Made by a program: the position numbers and the translations under genes
The notes under the pieces: model-generated
What the model saw: only the letters and a program-made list of their open reading frames with translations
Database searches by the model: none
What the model was told of the DNA's origin: nothing
NCBI GenBank assembly: GCA_021325135.1
Contig: JAJPHT010000045.1
Coordinates: forward strand, 1-64,000
DNA length: 64,000 nucleotides
Source of the DNA: Pseudomonadota bacterium
GTDB taxonomy: Archaea > Thermoplasmatota > SW-10-69-26 > JACQPN01 > JAJPHT01
Direction of reading: 5' to 3'
Shown: piece after piece, positions 1-6,957 of the stretch
How positions within the stretch are numbered: position 1 is the stretch's first letter
Layout: each line of letters starts with the position of its first letter

Positions 1-428
1 AACGTCGCGCCCGCCATGCGCTCCCAGGGCGTGTCGCCCGAGACGCCCAGCCAGTAGCGCTTGTGGATGCCGCCCACGTCGTTCATCTTCTCGAAGCCGC
101 CCACGAGGGCGACGTCCACCGCGCCGCTGCGGACGGCGAGGACCGCGTCGCGCAGCGCGAAGCCGCTGGACGCGCAGGCGTTCTCCACGCGCCGCGCCGG
201 GACGCCGGGCAGGCCCGCCTGCTCCACGAGGTACGCGGCGGTGTTGCCCAATTGCCAGCCGCCGAACGCGGTGCTTCCCACCCACGCCTCCTGCACGTCG
301 CGAGGGTCCATGCCCTTCTCCACCGACGCGAAGGCGAGGGCGGCGGCCTCGGCGAAGAGGCGCTTGGGGCTCTCGGGGCGGACGCCGAAGGCGCCCATGG
401 CGGCGCCCACAACGGCGGCTCGTGGCAT
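1..428 (-). CDS. Thiolase-family acyltransferase (N-terminal part, cut by window edge)
   Basis: The first 142 codons of a thiolase-fold enzyme are present; the rest lies beyond the left edge. The nucleophile motif NACASSG is visible with Cys85, followed by the glycine-rich VGGFEKMND segment typical of archaeal thiolase / acetyl-CoA C-acetyltransferase-like proteins. In archaea these often act with HMG-CoA synthase and a DUF35 zinc-ribbon partner in the mevalonate pathway, but those neighbours would be off-window, so the pathway is inference. The start is the ATG at 426-428; a TCAAATGA-like box sits about 24 bases upstream. It is divergent from the lipoprotein gene at 573. Confidence 0.85.
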   Translation of the reverse strand, partial: MPRAAVVGAAMGAFGVRPESPKRLFAEAAALAFASVEKGMDPRDVQEAWVGSTAFGGWQLGNTAAYLVEQAGLPGVPARRVENACASSGFALRDAVLAVRSGAVDVALVGGFEKMNDVGGIHKRYWLGVSGDTPWERMAGAT

Positions 429-572
429 GCGCCGCGATACGGGCGCGATCATTTGACCTTTGGCCGCTTCCTGCCCCTCGTCTTGGCGGGCCCGAAAGGG
501 AGACGCGCGAAGGAGCCGGCGCTGCAACAGGGACGCCACAATGGTTTAGAAGGGTCCCCGGAATGCGCGTCC

Positions 573-1592
573 ATGCGCCTCCCGGCCGTCCTCCTCGCGC
601 TCCTGTTCGTCGCGCTGCCCCTGGCGGGCTGCTTCAGCAAGGACACGACGCCCCCGGCGTATACGGTGAAGGCGACCGCCGGCAAGGTCAGCCCCGGCTG
701 GGCCTACGACGGCGCCGGGCTGGAAGGGGGCGACGCCACGCTGGAGGGGCGCGTCGTGAACGCCGACAACACCGGCGCCCTCTTCGCGAACTTCACCTAC
801 CTGGGCTCCAAGTACCAGGTCGTCTTCGACAAGTTCGCGCAGGCCGAAGGCAAGGCGTTCCAGGACGGCGGCGTCGCGTTCGGGCTCACCGAGCACGGCG
901 ACTCCAAGGTGGCCGACGCGTCCATCCCCAAGATCCACGGGAAGCTCGTCGCCTACGGCACCGCGACCGTGACCAAGGACGGCGCCCCCGTGAAGGGCAA
1001 GACGGGCCTCGCGGACTGGATGGCGCACCTCATGGTGTACGACGACGCGGTCCGCGGCCCCGACGGCAAGATCACCGACGCCAAGGGGGACGCGCCCTAC
1101 GACCCGTCCAAGCCCGCCGACGCGAAGACGTACCCGGGCCAGCCCCAGGCGATGCTCAAGCTCGTGAGCCCGGACGGCGAGAACGGCACGCGCGCGCCCA
1201 GCCACGTGGACAAGAACATCACCATCCAGGGCCCCCAGGCCAGCGACTCCGCGGACGTGCCCTTCGAGGCCGGCGCCAAGCCGTTCACCATCCAGGTCAA
1301 CAGCACGCCCCTGAGCACGCCGGCCCCCGCGCCCCTGCAGGTGGGCACCCTCACGGTGACCATCAAGGCGGGCGACAAGACCCTGGCCACGGACACCGCG
1401 AACATCCAGCCGCAGCAGGCCTACTCCAAGGCGTTCCCCATCACGGCCGAGCAGCTCAGCAACGCCACGTCGCCCCTCAAGGTGGAGATCAGCGGCTCGG
1501 GCGCCTACGGCGTGGAGGTCTCGGCGGACGTCGCGTACGACGACCACCCCTTCCTCGTCGTGACGTGGGACAACCCCACCCTCACGAGTTGA
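573..1592 (+). CDS. Secreted lipoprotein of unknown function
   Basis: A 339-residue protein with a lipoprotein signal peptide: positive Met-Arg, a hydrophobic core, then lipobox LAGC with Cys20. The mature part is Thr/Lys/Asp-rich with beta-rich character and several N-x-S/T sequons, fitting an extracytoplasmic domain. No known family was recognised. The open frame runs further upstream, but the lipoprotein signal fixes the start at the ATG at 573. A TTTAGA-like box lies at about 544-550, the distance expected for a near-leaderless archaeal transcript. Confidence 0.75.
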   Translation: MRLPAVLLALLFVALPLAGCFSKDTTPPAYTVKATAGKVSPGWAYDGAGLEGGDATLEGRVVNADNTGALFANFTYLGSKYQVVFDKFAQAEGKAFQDGGVAFGLTEHGDSKVADASIPKIHGKLVAYGTATVTKDGAPVKGKTGLADWMAHLMVYDDAVRGPDGKITDAKGDAPYDPSKPADAKTYPGQPQAMLKLVSPDGENGTRAPSHVDKNITIQGPQASDSADVPFEAGAKPFTIQVNSTPLSTPAPAPLQVGTLTVTIKAGDKTLATDTANIQPQQAYSKAFPITAEQLSNATSPLKVEISGSGAYGVEVSADVAYDDHPFLVVTWDNPTLTS

Positions 1593-1606
1593 GGCGAGAA
1601 AAGGGC

Positions 1607-1756
1607 TCAGGCCACGACGCCGTGGCCGTGGCACGACGGGCAGTAGGCCACGCCGGCGTCCGCCGCGCGCAGGCCCCCCTCGACGCCCGCGCCGTGGCAG
1701 CGGGGGCAGAGCCCCGGGTGCAGGGACGGGCGGGTCCGGGTGGCGCGAAGTGCCAT
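1607..1756 (-). CDS. Mini zinc-ribbon protein (49 aa, DnaJ-type CxxCxGxG repeats)
   Basis: A 49-residue protein with two DnaJ-like zinc knuckles, CPRCHGAG (around residues 17-24) and CPSCHGHG (around 39-46). The four cysteines can make one zinc site, as half of a DnaJ Cys-rich domain does. The ATG at 1754-1756 was chosen because upstream in-frame sequence does not look coded. It lies just ahead (same strand, 65 nt) of a similar mini-protein at 1822-1950. Function unknown; a stand-alone chaperone-like or nucleic-acid-binding knuckle is possible. Confidence 0.55.
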   Translation of the reverse strand: MALRATRTRPSLHPGLCPRCHGAGVEGGLRAADAGVAYCPSCHGHGVVA

Positions 1757-1821
1757 GGGAACGTCATCATGCGCTTCGGGCTTTTGACCTCTTTGAAACA
1801 TTCACCAAGTGGCTGCAGGGC

Positions 1822-1950
1822 TCAGCGCGTCGCGCCGGCCCCTTCGCACTCCGGGCACGTGACGCGCAGCGAAGCGCCTGCAGGGAGGACCTCTCCGGTT
1901 CCGAAGCAGTGCCGACAGACGCCGTAGTTCAGGTGGGCGCGGGAGTCCAT
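1822..1950 (-). CDS. Mini zinc-ribbon protein (42 aa), paralogue-like neighbour
   Basis: A 42-residue protein carrying CRHCFGTG and CPECEGAG, the same two-knuckle layout as the gene at 1607-1756. The start is the ATG at 1948-1950 (Met-Asp-Ser-Arg); a longer frame reaches 2043 but runs into the intergenic palindromic element. Two adjacent tiny zinc proteins of the same design are more likely real than either alone. Function unknown. Confidence 0.5.
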   Translation of the reverse strand: MDSRAHLNYGVCRHCFGTGEVLPAGASLRVTCPECEGAGATR

Positions 1951-2027
1951 GGGGGGCTCGTTTCCGATGGAGGGCTTGCTTTCCTCGGTGGCTCCCAAGG
2001 TCCGTTGGGCCGGTTCGGCAAGCCCTC

Positions 2028-2141
2028 GGGGGCTCCGCCCCATGAAACCCCGAATCTCCGAATCCCCGAGGCGGAGATTCCGCGATTCGGAGATTCGGGG
2101 TTTTGGCGGGGGGAAGGGGGCGCAGCCCCCAGCGAGGGAGC
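2028..2141. repeat. Intergenic palindromic element (copy 1)
   Basis: The element has three parts: a GGGGGC-TCC-GCCCC(C) hairpin (2028-2041), a perfect 20-bp inverted repeat (2045-2064 with 2084-2103) whose 19-nt spacer contains a small GCGGA...TCCGC palindrome, and a GGGGGC-GCA-GCCCCC hairpin (2116-2130) followed by GAGGGAGC. The same order of parts recurs at 23144-23279. It lies directly downstream of the minus-strand gene at 2153-2467, so it may also serve as its transcript end. Confidence 0.7.
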
Positions 2142-2152
2142 AAGAAGGGGGA

Positions 2153-2467
2153 TCAGGCCCGCATGATGGCGACGAGGAAGAGCCCCAGCGCCACGACGCC
2201 GCCCAGCGCGCCGGCCACCACCGCCGCGACGCCGACGCCCATCTGCTCGGCGTCCCACGCGTTCACGGTGGTGAAGACGTTGATGCCGAACGTGATGGTC
2301 GTCCAGGCGAAGAGCGTCAGGAGGCCCACGATGACGAGGCCCAGGCCGATCTTGCGGCTCTTGCCCGCGCCGAAGTAGCTGGTGAAGAGGCCGGAGAAGA
2401 GGATGGTGAGGCCGAAGGCCAGCACGAGGACGCCGCTGAAGACGGCGAGCGCGTCGGGAAGCGCCAT
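2153..2467 (-). CDS. Small membrane protein, unknown
   Basis: A 104-residue hydrophobic protein with about three membrane segments (roughly residues 7-27, 38-58, 78-101) and short loops. The start is the ATG at 2465-2467. It sits 37 nt downstream of the RAM-domain gene on the same strand and may be cotranscribed with it. No family was recognised; small three-helix membrane proteins of this kind are common beside regulators, but no function can be assigned. Confidence 0.65.
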   Translation of the reverse strand: MALPDALAVFSGVLVLAFGLTILFSGLFTSYFGAGKSRKIGLGLVIVGLLTLFAWTTITFGINVFTTVNAWDAEQMGVGVAAVVAGALGGVVALGLFLVAIMRA

Positions 2468-2504
2468 GGGTCGATCAACCTCTCTCGCAGGGCTCGCTGG
2501 GCGC

Positions 2505-2738
2505 TCAGAAGCGCGTGCCGGTGAGCGTCTTGGTGTCCATGACGCCCTCGATGGTGCGGATCTTGTTGACGATGATGTGGCCCAGCGTGTCGAAGTCCGA
2601 CCCCTCGATCTTCGCGATGAGGTCGTACTCGCCGAAGAGGGGGTGGAGCTCCACGATCTCGGGGACCTTGAGCAGGGCGTTGTAGACCTCGTGCTCCTTC
2701 GAGGGGGCGGCGCTGATGAGGACGAACCCGACGGCCAT
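2505..2738 (-). CDS. Stand-alone RAM (Lrp/AsnC ligand-binding) domain protein
   Basis: A 77-residue protein matching the C-terminal ligand-binding (RAM) domain of Lrp/AsnC regulators, with no helix-turn-helix. It opens with a beta strand (AVGFVLISAAPSKE), then VPEIVELHPLFGEYDLIAKIEG and a TLTGTRF end. Stand-alone RAM proteins in archaea form dimers or octamers and bind amino acids or partner with Lrp proteins. The ATG at 2736-2738 is preceded by a strong TATA box (2769-2776, minus strand), giving a near-leaderless transcript. Confidence 0.85.
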   Translation of the reverse strand: MAVGFVLISAAPSKEHEVYNALLKVPEIVELHPLFGEYDLIAKIEGSDFDTLGHIIVNKIRTIEGVMDTKTLTGTRF

Positions 2739-2768
2739 GCTCTTCGCGCCGCGAACCCGGTGCGAGCG

Positions 2769-2776
2769 TATAAAAT
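2769..2776 (-). promoter_or_regulatory. TATA box (box A) for the RAM-domain gene
   Basis: ATTTTATA on the minus strand, about 33 nt from the ATG at 2738. Read on the plus strand (TATAAAAT) it could also drive hsp20 with a leader of about 85 nt. Confidence 0.7.
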
Positions 2777-2880
2777 CGCGCGTGCGCCGGGCCGGCAGGC
2801 GAAGCCCGCGGGCCCGCGCGTGGCGACAGGGACATGCACCTCGCACGGCGTAGGCCCTCCGCCTCAAGGAGGATGCCAAG

Positions 2881-3438
2881 ATGGCCTACCAGGACTCCAA
2901 CGACTTCGATGCGATCTTCGAGGACTTCCGCCGCAGCCTGCTGGGCGGCATGGGAATGGGCATGGGCGTCGGCGCGCCCATGCTGGGCGCCGGGCAGGGC
3001 TGGGAGGGCGCGCGCATGCCCATGGTGGACGTCCTCGACGAGGGGGACCGCTTCATCGTCACCGCCGAGCTGCCCGGCGTGCGCAAGGAGGACATCCGCG
3101 TCAACGTCCGCGACGAGACCGTGCGCATCCACGCGGAGCGCTCCTATGCCGAGACGCCCGAGGGCTCGCTGGGCGACCGCGCGGAGCGCGGCCTGCGCGG
3201 GCAGGGCTCGCGCGTCGCGGGCCGCGCGGGCGGCGCCTCCGTCGAGCCGGGCATGCAGGGCGAGCGCACGAGCTACGTCCGCCGCGAGCGCGTGCACACG
3301 GTGTTCGACCGCTCCATCCGCCTCCCCGAGGAGGTCCGCGACGACCAGGTCGCCGCGCGCTTCACCAACGGCGTCCTCACCCTGACGCTGCCCAAGGCCA
3401 ACCCCGAGACGCGGGGAGGGAACGTCCGCATCGAGTGA
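2881..3438 (+). CDS. Small heat-shock protein, Hsp20/alpha-crystallin family
   Basis: A 185-residue chaperone that would bind unfolding proteins in the cytoplasm. The alpha-crystallin domain begins near residue 47 (VDVLDEGDRFIVTAELPGV), ends with the FTNGVLTLTLPK signature, and is followed by a C-terminal V-x-I motif used for oligomer contacts. The loop before the YVRRERVHTVF strand holds about 35 extra Gly/Arg-rich residues, so the protein is longer than usual. The N-terminus has a Met/Gly-rich run. A Shine-Dalgarno AAGGAGG (2866-2872) lies 8 nt ahead of the ATG, which is rare among genes in this window. Confidence 0.93.
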   Translation: MAYQDSNDFDAIFEDFRRSLLGGMGMGMGVGAPMLGAGQGWEGARMPMVDVLDEGDRFIVTAELPGVRKEDIRVNVRDETVRIHAERSYAETPEGSLGDRAERGLRGQGSRVAGRAGGASVEPGMQGERTSYVRRERVHTVFDRSIRLPEEVRDDQVAARFTNGVLTLTLPKANPETRGGNVRIE

Positions 3439-3457
3439 CGCGCCCGAAGATAACGCC

Positions 3458-4348
3458 ATGAGCCGGGGGCGCGTTCCGCGCCCCATGGCCCACGCCGGGC
3501 GCGCCTTGGAGATCGTCGTCTCCGCCCTGGAGCGTCACCTTGGACGCTCGGACGGCGTCGAGGTGGTCTCCCCCGCCTTGCTCCCCGACCGCGACACGGG
3601 CGAGCCCCGGGAGGTGGACGTGGCGGTCCGCCGGCGGGTGGGCTCCCACGACATCCTCGTGATCCTGGAGTGCCGCGACCGGCGCGCGCCGGCCGACGTC
3701 CGCTGGATCGAGGAGCTCGCCTCCAAGCGCGACAGCGTGGGCGCCGACCGCGTGGTCGCCGTCTCCTCCTCGGGGTTCACGCGGCCTGCCCGCGAGAAGG
3801 CGCGCGCCCTGCGCGTGGACCTCAGGAGCGTCGAGCAGTTCGAAGGGCCCAAGGCGGCGCAGGCCGTCGCCGGCCTCTCCCTCCAGCAGGTGATCATGGG
3901 CGGCACCACGCCGCACGTCGTGGTCGAGACCGAGGTGGCGCTGCCCGCGCTGAGGCCCGCGCCGCTCGCGCTGGACCCCGCGCCCGACGAGCGGCGGCTC
4001 CTCCGCATCGACACCTTCGAGTGGATGTCCATGGCCGAGCTTCTCTCCCGCCTGGACGTCCCCTCGCGGCTCCCTCCCCACCTGGAGGATGGCGCGCAGG
4101 TCCCGGTGCGCGTCCGGCTGGCGAGGCGCCGCATCCTCCTTGACTGGGGCCCCGAGATGCATTGGCTCCATGGCGTCTCCTTCGTCCAGACCGTGCGCCG
4201 CGAGACGCGGGAAATTCCCCCGGCCCGCGTCCGCACGTATACGGACGATGCCGGCGTGCTCGCCCGGCGGATCGAGTATTCCCTGGAGGGCCGGGGCGAG
4301 GTCGTCGTGGACCTCAGCGCGGCGCAGCGGGACGCGGACGCCCGCTAG
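3458..4348 (+). CDS. Restriction-endonuclease-fold (PD-(D/E)XK, Mrr-like) protein
   Basis: A 296-residue soluble protein. The N-terminal half has features of a PD-(D/E)XK nuclease core: an acidic residue in REVDVAVRR (about residue 52), then the strand HDILVILECRDR supplying the E-x-R/K pair, then a helix with DVRWIEELASKRDSVGADRVVAVS as in Mrr-like domains. The C-terminal half is beta-rich and unrecognised. It could be a nuclease or a catalytically dead DNA-binding relative. An alternative start is the Met at 3485. Its end overlaps pyrD convergently by 4 bases. Confidence 0.6.
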   Translation: MSRGRVPRPMAHAGRALEIVVSALERHLGRSDGVEVVSPALLPDRDTGEPREVDVAVRRRVGSHDILVILECRDRRAPADVRWIEELASKRDSVGADRVVAVSSSGFTRPAREKARALRVDLRSVEQFEGPKAAQAVAGLSLQQVIMGGTTPHVVVETEVALPALRPAPLALDPAPDERRLLRIDTFEWMSMAELLSRLDVPSRLPPHLEDGAQVPVRVRLARRRILLDWGPEMHWLHGVSFVQTVRRETREIPPARVRTYTDDAGVLARRIEYSLEGRGEVVVDLSAAQRDADAR

Positions 4349-5427
4349 CCCGTCCCCACCACGTCCGCGAGGTGCTCGTGGCCCGTCTGCGCGAGCAGCT
4401 CCACGAGCCCCTCGTTGATCTCGCGCGCCGTGGCGGGGCCGCCGTAGATGAAGCCCGTGTAGAGCTGCACGAGGGACGCGCCGGCGAGGATCTTCTCCCA
4501 GGCGTGCTCCGCGGTGAAGACGCCGCCCACGCCCACGATGGGGATGCGGCCCTCCGTCATGGCGTGGATCTCGCGGATCATGGCCGTGCTGCGGTCGCGC
4601 AGCGGCGCGCCCGAGAGGCCGCCCTCCTGCTGGATGGAGGTCTTCAGCCCCGCGCGGGAGACGGTGGTGTTGGTGGCGATGAGGCCGTCCAGCTTCTCGG
4701 CGCGCGCCACCTCGACCACGCCCTCCAGGTCCTTGGGCTGGAGGTCGGGCGCGATCTTCACGAGGAGCGGCCGGGGCCTCGCGCCCTGCGCGCGGGCGAG
4801 GTCGGCGTTCTTCGACTTCAGAGCACGCACCAATTCTTCCATGCTCTCGCGCGCCTGGAGGTCGCGCAGGCCCGGCGTGTTGGGGCTGCTGACGTTCACC
4901 ACGAAGTAGTCCCCGTAGGGGTAGAGCTTCTCGAAGGTCCGCAGGTAGTCCGCGGTGGCCTCGGCGTTGGGCACGCGGCGCGCCTTGCCGATGTTCACGC
5001 CCACGGGCACCATGCGCGCGCCGCTGCGGGCGAGCCGGCCCGCCACCGCGTCCGCGCCCTCGTTGTTGAAGCCCAGCCGGTTGATGAGCGCCTTGTCCTT
5101 GGGCAGGCGGAACATGCGCGGCTTGGGGTTCCCCGCCTGCGCCTCGCTGGTCACGGTGCCCACCTCCACGAAGCCGAAGCCCAGGTGGGGCAGCACGTTC
5201 ACGAGCTTGGCGTTCTTGTCGAACCCCGCCGCGATGCCCACCGGGTTCGGGAAGCGGAGGCCCCACAATTCCTGCGAGAGGCGCGGGTCCTCCATGAAGT
5301 AGCGCGCGCGCAGCGTCTTCGCGACGCGCTCGCTGCGGCCCCACGCCTCCAGGCGGCGGACGGCCATCTCGTGGACGCGCTCGGGGTCCATCCGGAACAG
5401 GACGGGCCGCGCGAGGTCGTAGAGCAC
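4345..5427 (-). CDS. pyrD: Dihydroorotate dehydrogenase (quinone), class 2
   Basis: A 360-residue FMN enzyme that oxidises dihydroorotate to orotate in pyrimidine synthesis and passes electrons to membrane quinones. The N-terminal helical extension (DPERVHEMAVRRLEAWG) is the class-2 membrane/quinone module. NPVGIAAGFDKNAK binds FMN, NVSSPNTPGLR carries the catalytic Ser of class 2, and ATNTTVSR and IVGVGGV complete the barrel. Most archaea use class-1 enzymes with a PyrK subunit; the class-2 form points to a respiratory quinone pool. It lies alone, convergent with the gene at 3458. Confidence 0.95.
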   Translation of the reverse strand: MLYDLARPVLFRMDPERVHEMAVRRLEAWGRSERVAKTLRARYFMEDPRLSQELWGLRFPNPVGIAAGFDKNAKLVNVLPHLGFGFVEVGTVTSEAQAGNPKPRMFRLPKDKALINRLGFNNEGADAVAGRLARSGARMVPVGVNIGKARRVPNAEATADYLRTFEKLYPYGDYFVVNVSSPNTPGLRDLQARESMEELVRALKSKNADLARAQGARPRPLLVKIAPDLQPKDLEGVVEVARAEKLDGLIATNTTVSRAGLKTSIQQEGGLSGAPLRDRSTAMIREIHAMTEGRIPIVGVGGVFTAEHAWEKILAGASLVQLYTGFIYGGPATAREINEGLVELLAQTGHEHLADVVGTG

Positions 5428-5468
5428 GCCGCGGGCACGCCGCGGGGGCTACAAGAACGCTGCGGGGC

Positions 5469-5705
5469 TCACGACGGAGGGTATTCGACCCAGTAGACCG
5501 CCCGCCAGTTCCGCGCGTTGCGCAGCCAGCGCGCGAAGTCGGCCCGCGTCGCCTGATAGCCCGAGGGAGGGGCGGAGGAGAACTCCCCCTCCAGCGCCGC
5601 GAGGTCCTTGGCCGTGAGCTTCGCGTCGGCCTGGCTCGACATGAGGATGGCGGCCAGCGGCCCGCGCGAGCCGGCGGCGCCCTCGTAGAAGAGCCACGTC
5701 TGCAT
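5469..5705 (-). CDS. Small conserved-looking protein, unknown (78 aa)
   Basis: A 78-residue soluble protein starting MQTWLFYEGAAGSRGPLAAILMSS, rich in Trp, Arg and Ala, ending WRAVYWVEYPPS. It is divergent from the Nop5 gene. The ATG at 5703-5705 was chosen since the longer frame runs antisense through Nop5. The fold looks mixed alpha/beta, and no family was recognised. Confidence 0.55.
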   Translation of the reverse strand: MQTWLFYEGAAGSRGPLAAILMSSQADAKLTAKDLAALEGEFSSAPPSGYQATRADFARWLRNARNWRAVYWVEYPPS

Positions 5706-5760
5706 GCGGGCCCCGCGAGGGCGCCAGGCCCCCAAGAATCCTGACCTCGCGCCCGTCCCC

Positions 5761-5766
5761 TTTATA
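5761..5766 (+). promoter_or_regulatory. TATA box (box A) of the Nop5-fibrillarin operon
   Basis: TTTATA ends 27 nt before the ATG at 5794, with no Shine-Dalgarno site between, so the transcript is probably leaderless or nearly so. Confidence 0.75.
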
Positions 5767-5793
5767 CAGGAGAGCGGGTCTGCCCCGCCTGTC

Positions 5794-6957
5794 ATGTACC
5801 TGATCACCGAGTGGTTCGGCGCGTTCCTCGTGGGTGAGGACGGCTCCGTCGTCCAGGAGCGGCTCTTTCCCAAAGAGCCCGCCGCGCTGGCCCAGGTGCT
5901 CCAGCGCCTCCAGGACGGCATGGTCCTGGAGGAGGAGCGCGCGCTGGCCGCCCGCGCCGAGGGCGACGTCCTCGTGCGCGAAGAGCGCCAGGTGCGCCTC
6001 CCCGCCGCGAAGCTCGCGCCCAAGGCGCCCAGCCTCGCCGACCACGCCTCCGAGATGGGCTACCCCCGCGACCTCCTGCACAAGGCCACCATGGAGCTTG
6101 GCCGGATGGGCGTGCGCGCGAGCAGCAGCAAGCGCGACATGCACGTCGTCCAGGCGGTGGACGCCATCGACGAGCTCCACGAGCAGGCGAACATCGTGGT
6201 GGAGCGCCTCCGCGAGTGGTACGGCCTCCACTTCCCCGAGCTGGTCGACTCCCAGGCGCCCAACGAGGAGATCGCCGCGCTCATCAGCAGCCACGCCGAC
6301 CGCGACGCCATCATGGCCGCCGCGCCGCAGCACCGCGTGAAGGACTCCATGGGCGGACCGCTGCCCGCGCTGGAGGCCGCCGCCGTGCGGCAGCTTGCGC
6401 GCACCGCGTCCACCCTCTACAGCACGCGCGCGGAGCTGGAGAAGTACCTCGACCAGGCGATGCCCGAGGTGGCGCCCAACGTGTCGGTGCTCCTCCAGCC
6501 CGTCCTCGCGGCGCGCATGGTGAAGCAGGCCGGCGGCATCCGCCGCCTGGCGACCATGCCCGCGGGCACGATCCAGACACTTGGCGCCGAGAAGGCGCTC
6601 TTCCGCCACATCAAGGAGGGCAAGCGCCCGCCCAAGCACGGCTTCCTCATGCAGCACCCGCTCATACACCGGGCGCCCCGCCACCAGCGCGGCGCGCTCG
6701 CGCGCAGCCTCGCGGCGAAGGTCGCGCTGGCCGCGCGCGCCGACGTGTTCACCAAGAGCACCGAGGCGGGCGCGCGCCTCGCGGCCGAGTTCGCGACGCG
6801 CGCGGAGGCGCTGAAGTCCCAGCAGATGCGCCAGAAGCGCATGAAGGCCAAGAAGGGCGGCTTCACCGGCCGCCCCCCAGCGGGAGGCCCCGGCGGCGCT
6901 CCTGGAGGCCCCAAGAAGTTCGGGGGCAAGGCCAGGTTCCGCGGAGGTGACCGCTGA
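5794..6957 (+). CDS. Nop5/Nop56-58 family box C/D RNP scaffold protein
   Basis: A 387-residue core protein of the box C/D small RNP, which guides 2'-O-methylation of rRNA and tRNA. It has the N-terminal fibrillarin-binding domain (MYLITEWFGAFLV), a central coiled coil (about residues 120-160) and the Nop RNA/L7Ae-binding domain with GTIQTLGAEKALFRHI and the downstream HPLIHRAPRHQRG. A Lys-rich tail followed by a Gly/Pro/Arg-rich end is longer than in minimal archaeal Nop5. The ATG at 5794 fits both the TATA box and the domain start. It overlaps the fibrillarin start by one base (TGATG). Confidence 0.95.
   Translation: MYLITEWFGAFLVGEDGSVVQERLFPKEPAALAQVLQRLQDGMVLEEERALAARAEGDVLVREERQVRLPAAKLAPKAPSLADHASEMGYPRDLLHKATMELGRMGVRASSSKRDMHVVQAVDAIDELHEQANIVVERLREWYGLHFPELVDSQAPNEEIAALISSHADRDAIMAAAPQHRVKDSMGGPLPALEAAAVRQLARTASTLYSTRAELEKYLDQAMPEVAPNVSVLLQPVLAARMVKQAGGIRRLATMPAGTIQTLGAEKALFRHIKEGKRPPKHGFLMQHPLIHRAPRHQRGALARSLAAKVALAARADVFTKSTEAGARLAAEFATRAEALKSQQMRQKRMKAKKGGFTGRPPAGGPGGAPGGPKKFGGKARFRGGDR

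Noticed and set aside
63..572. In-frame upstream extension of the lipoprotein gene
   Set aside because: It runs antisense through the thiolase gene, and the lipoprotein signal at 573 gives a natural start.
449..685. Minus-strand frame over the thiolase/lipoprotein promoter region
   Set aside because: It overlaps the lipoprotein signal peptide antisense and has no motif or independent start signal.
2317..3486. 389-codon minus-strand frame
   Set aside because: Antisense shadow of Hsp20 and neighbours; Arg/Ala/Gly/His-rich translation typical of a wrong frame in GC-rich DNA.
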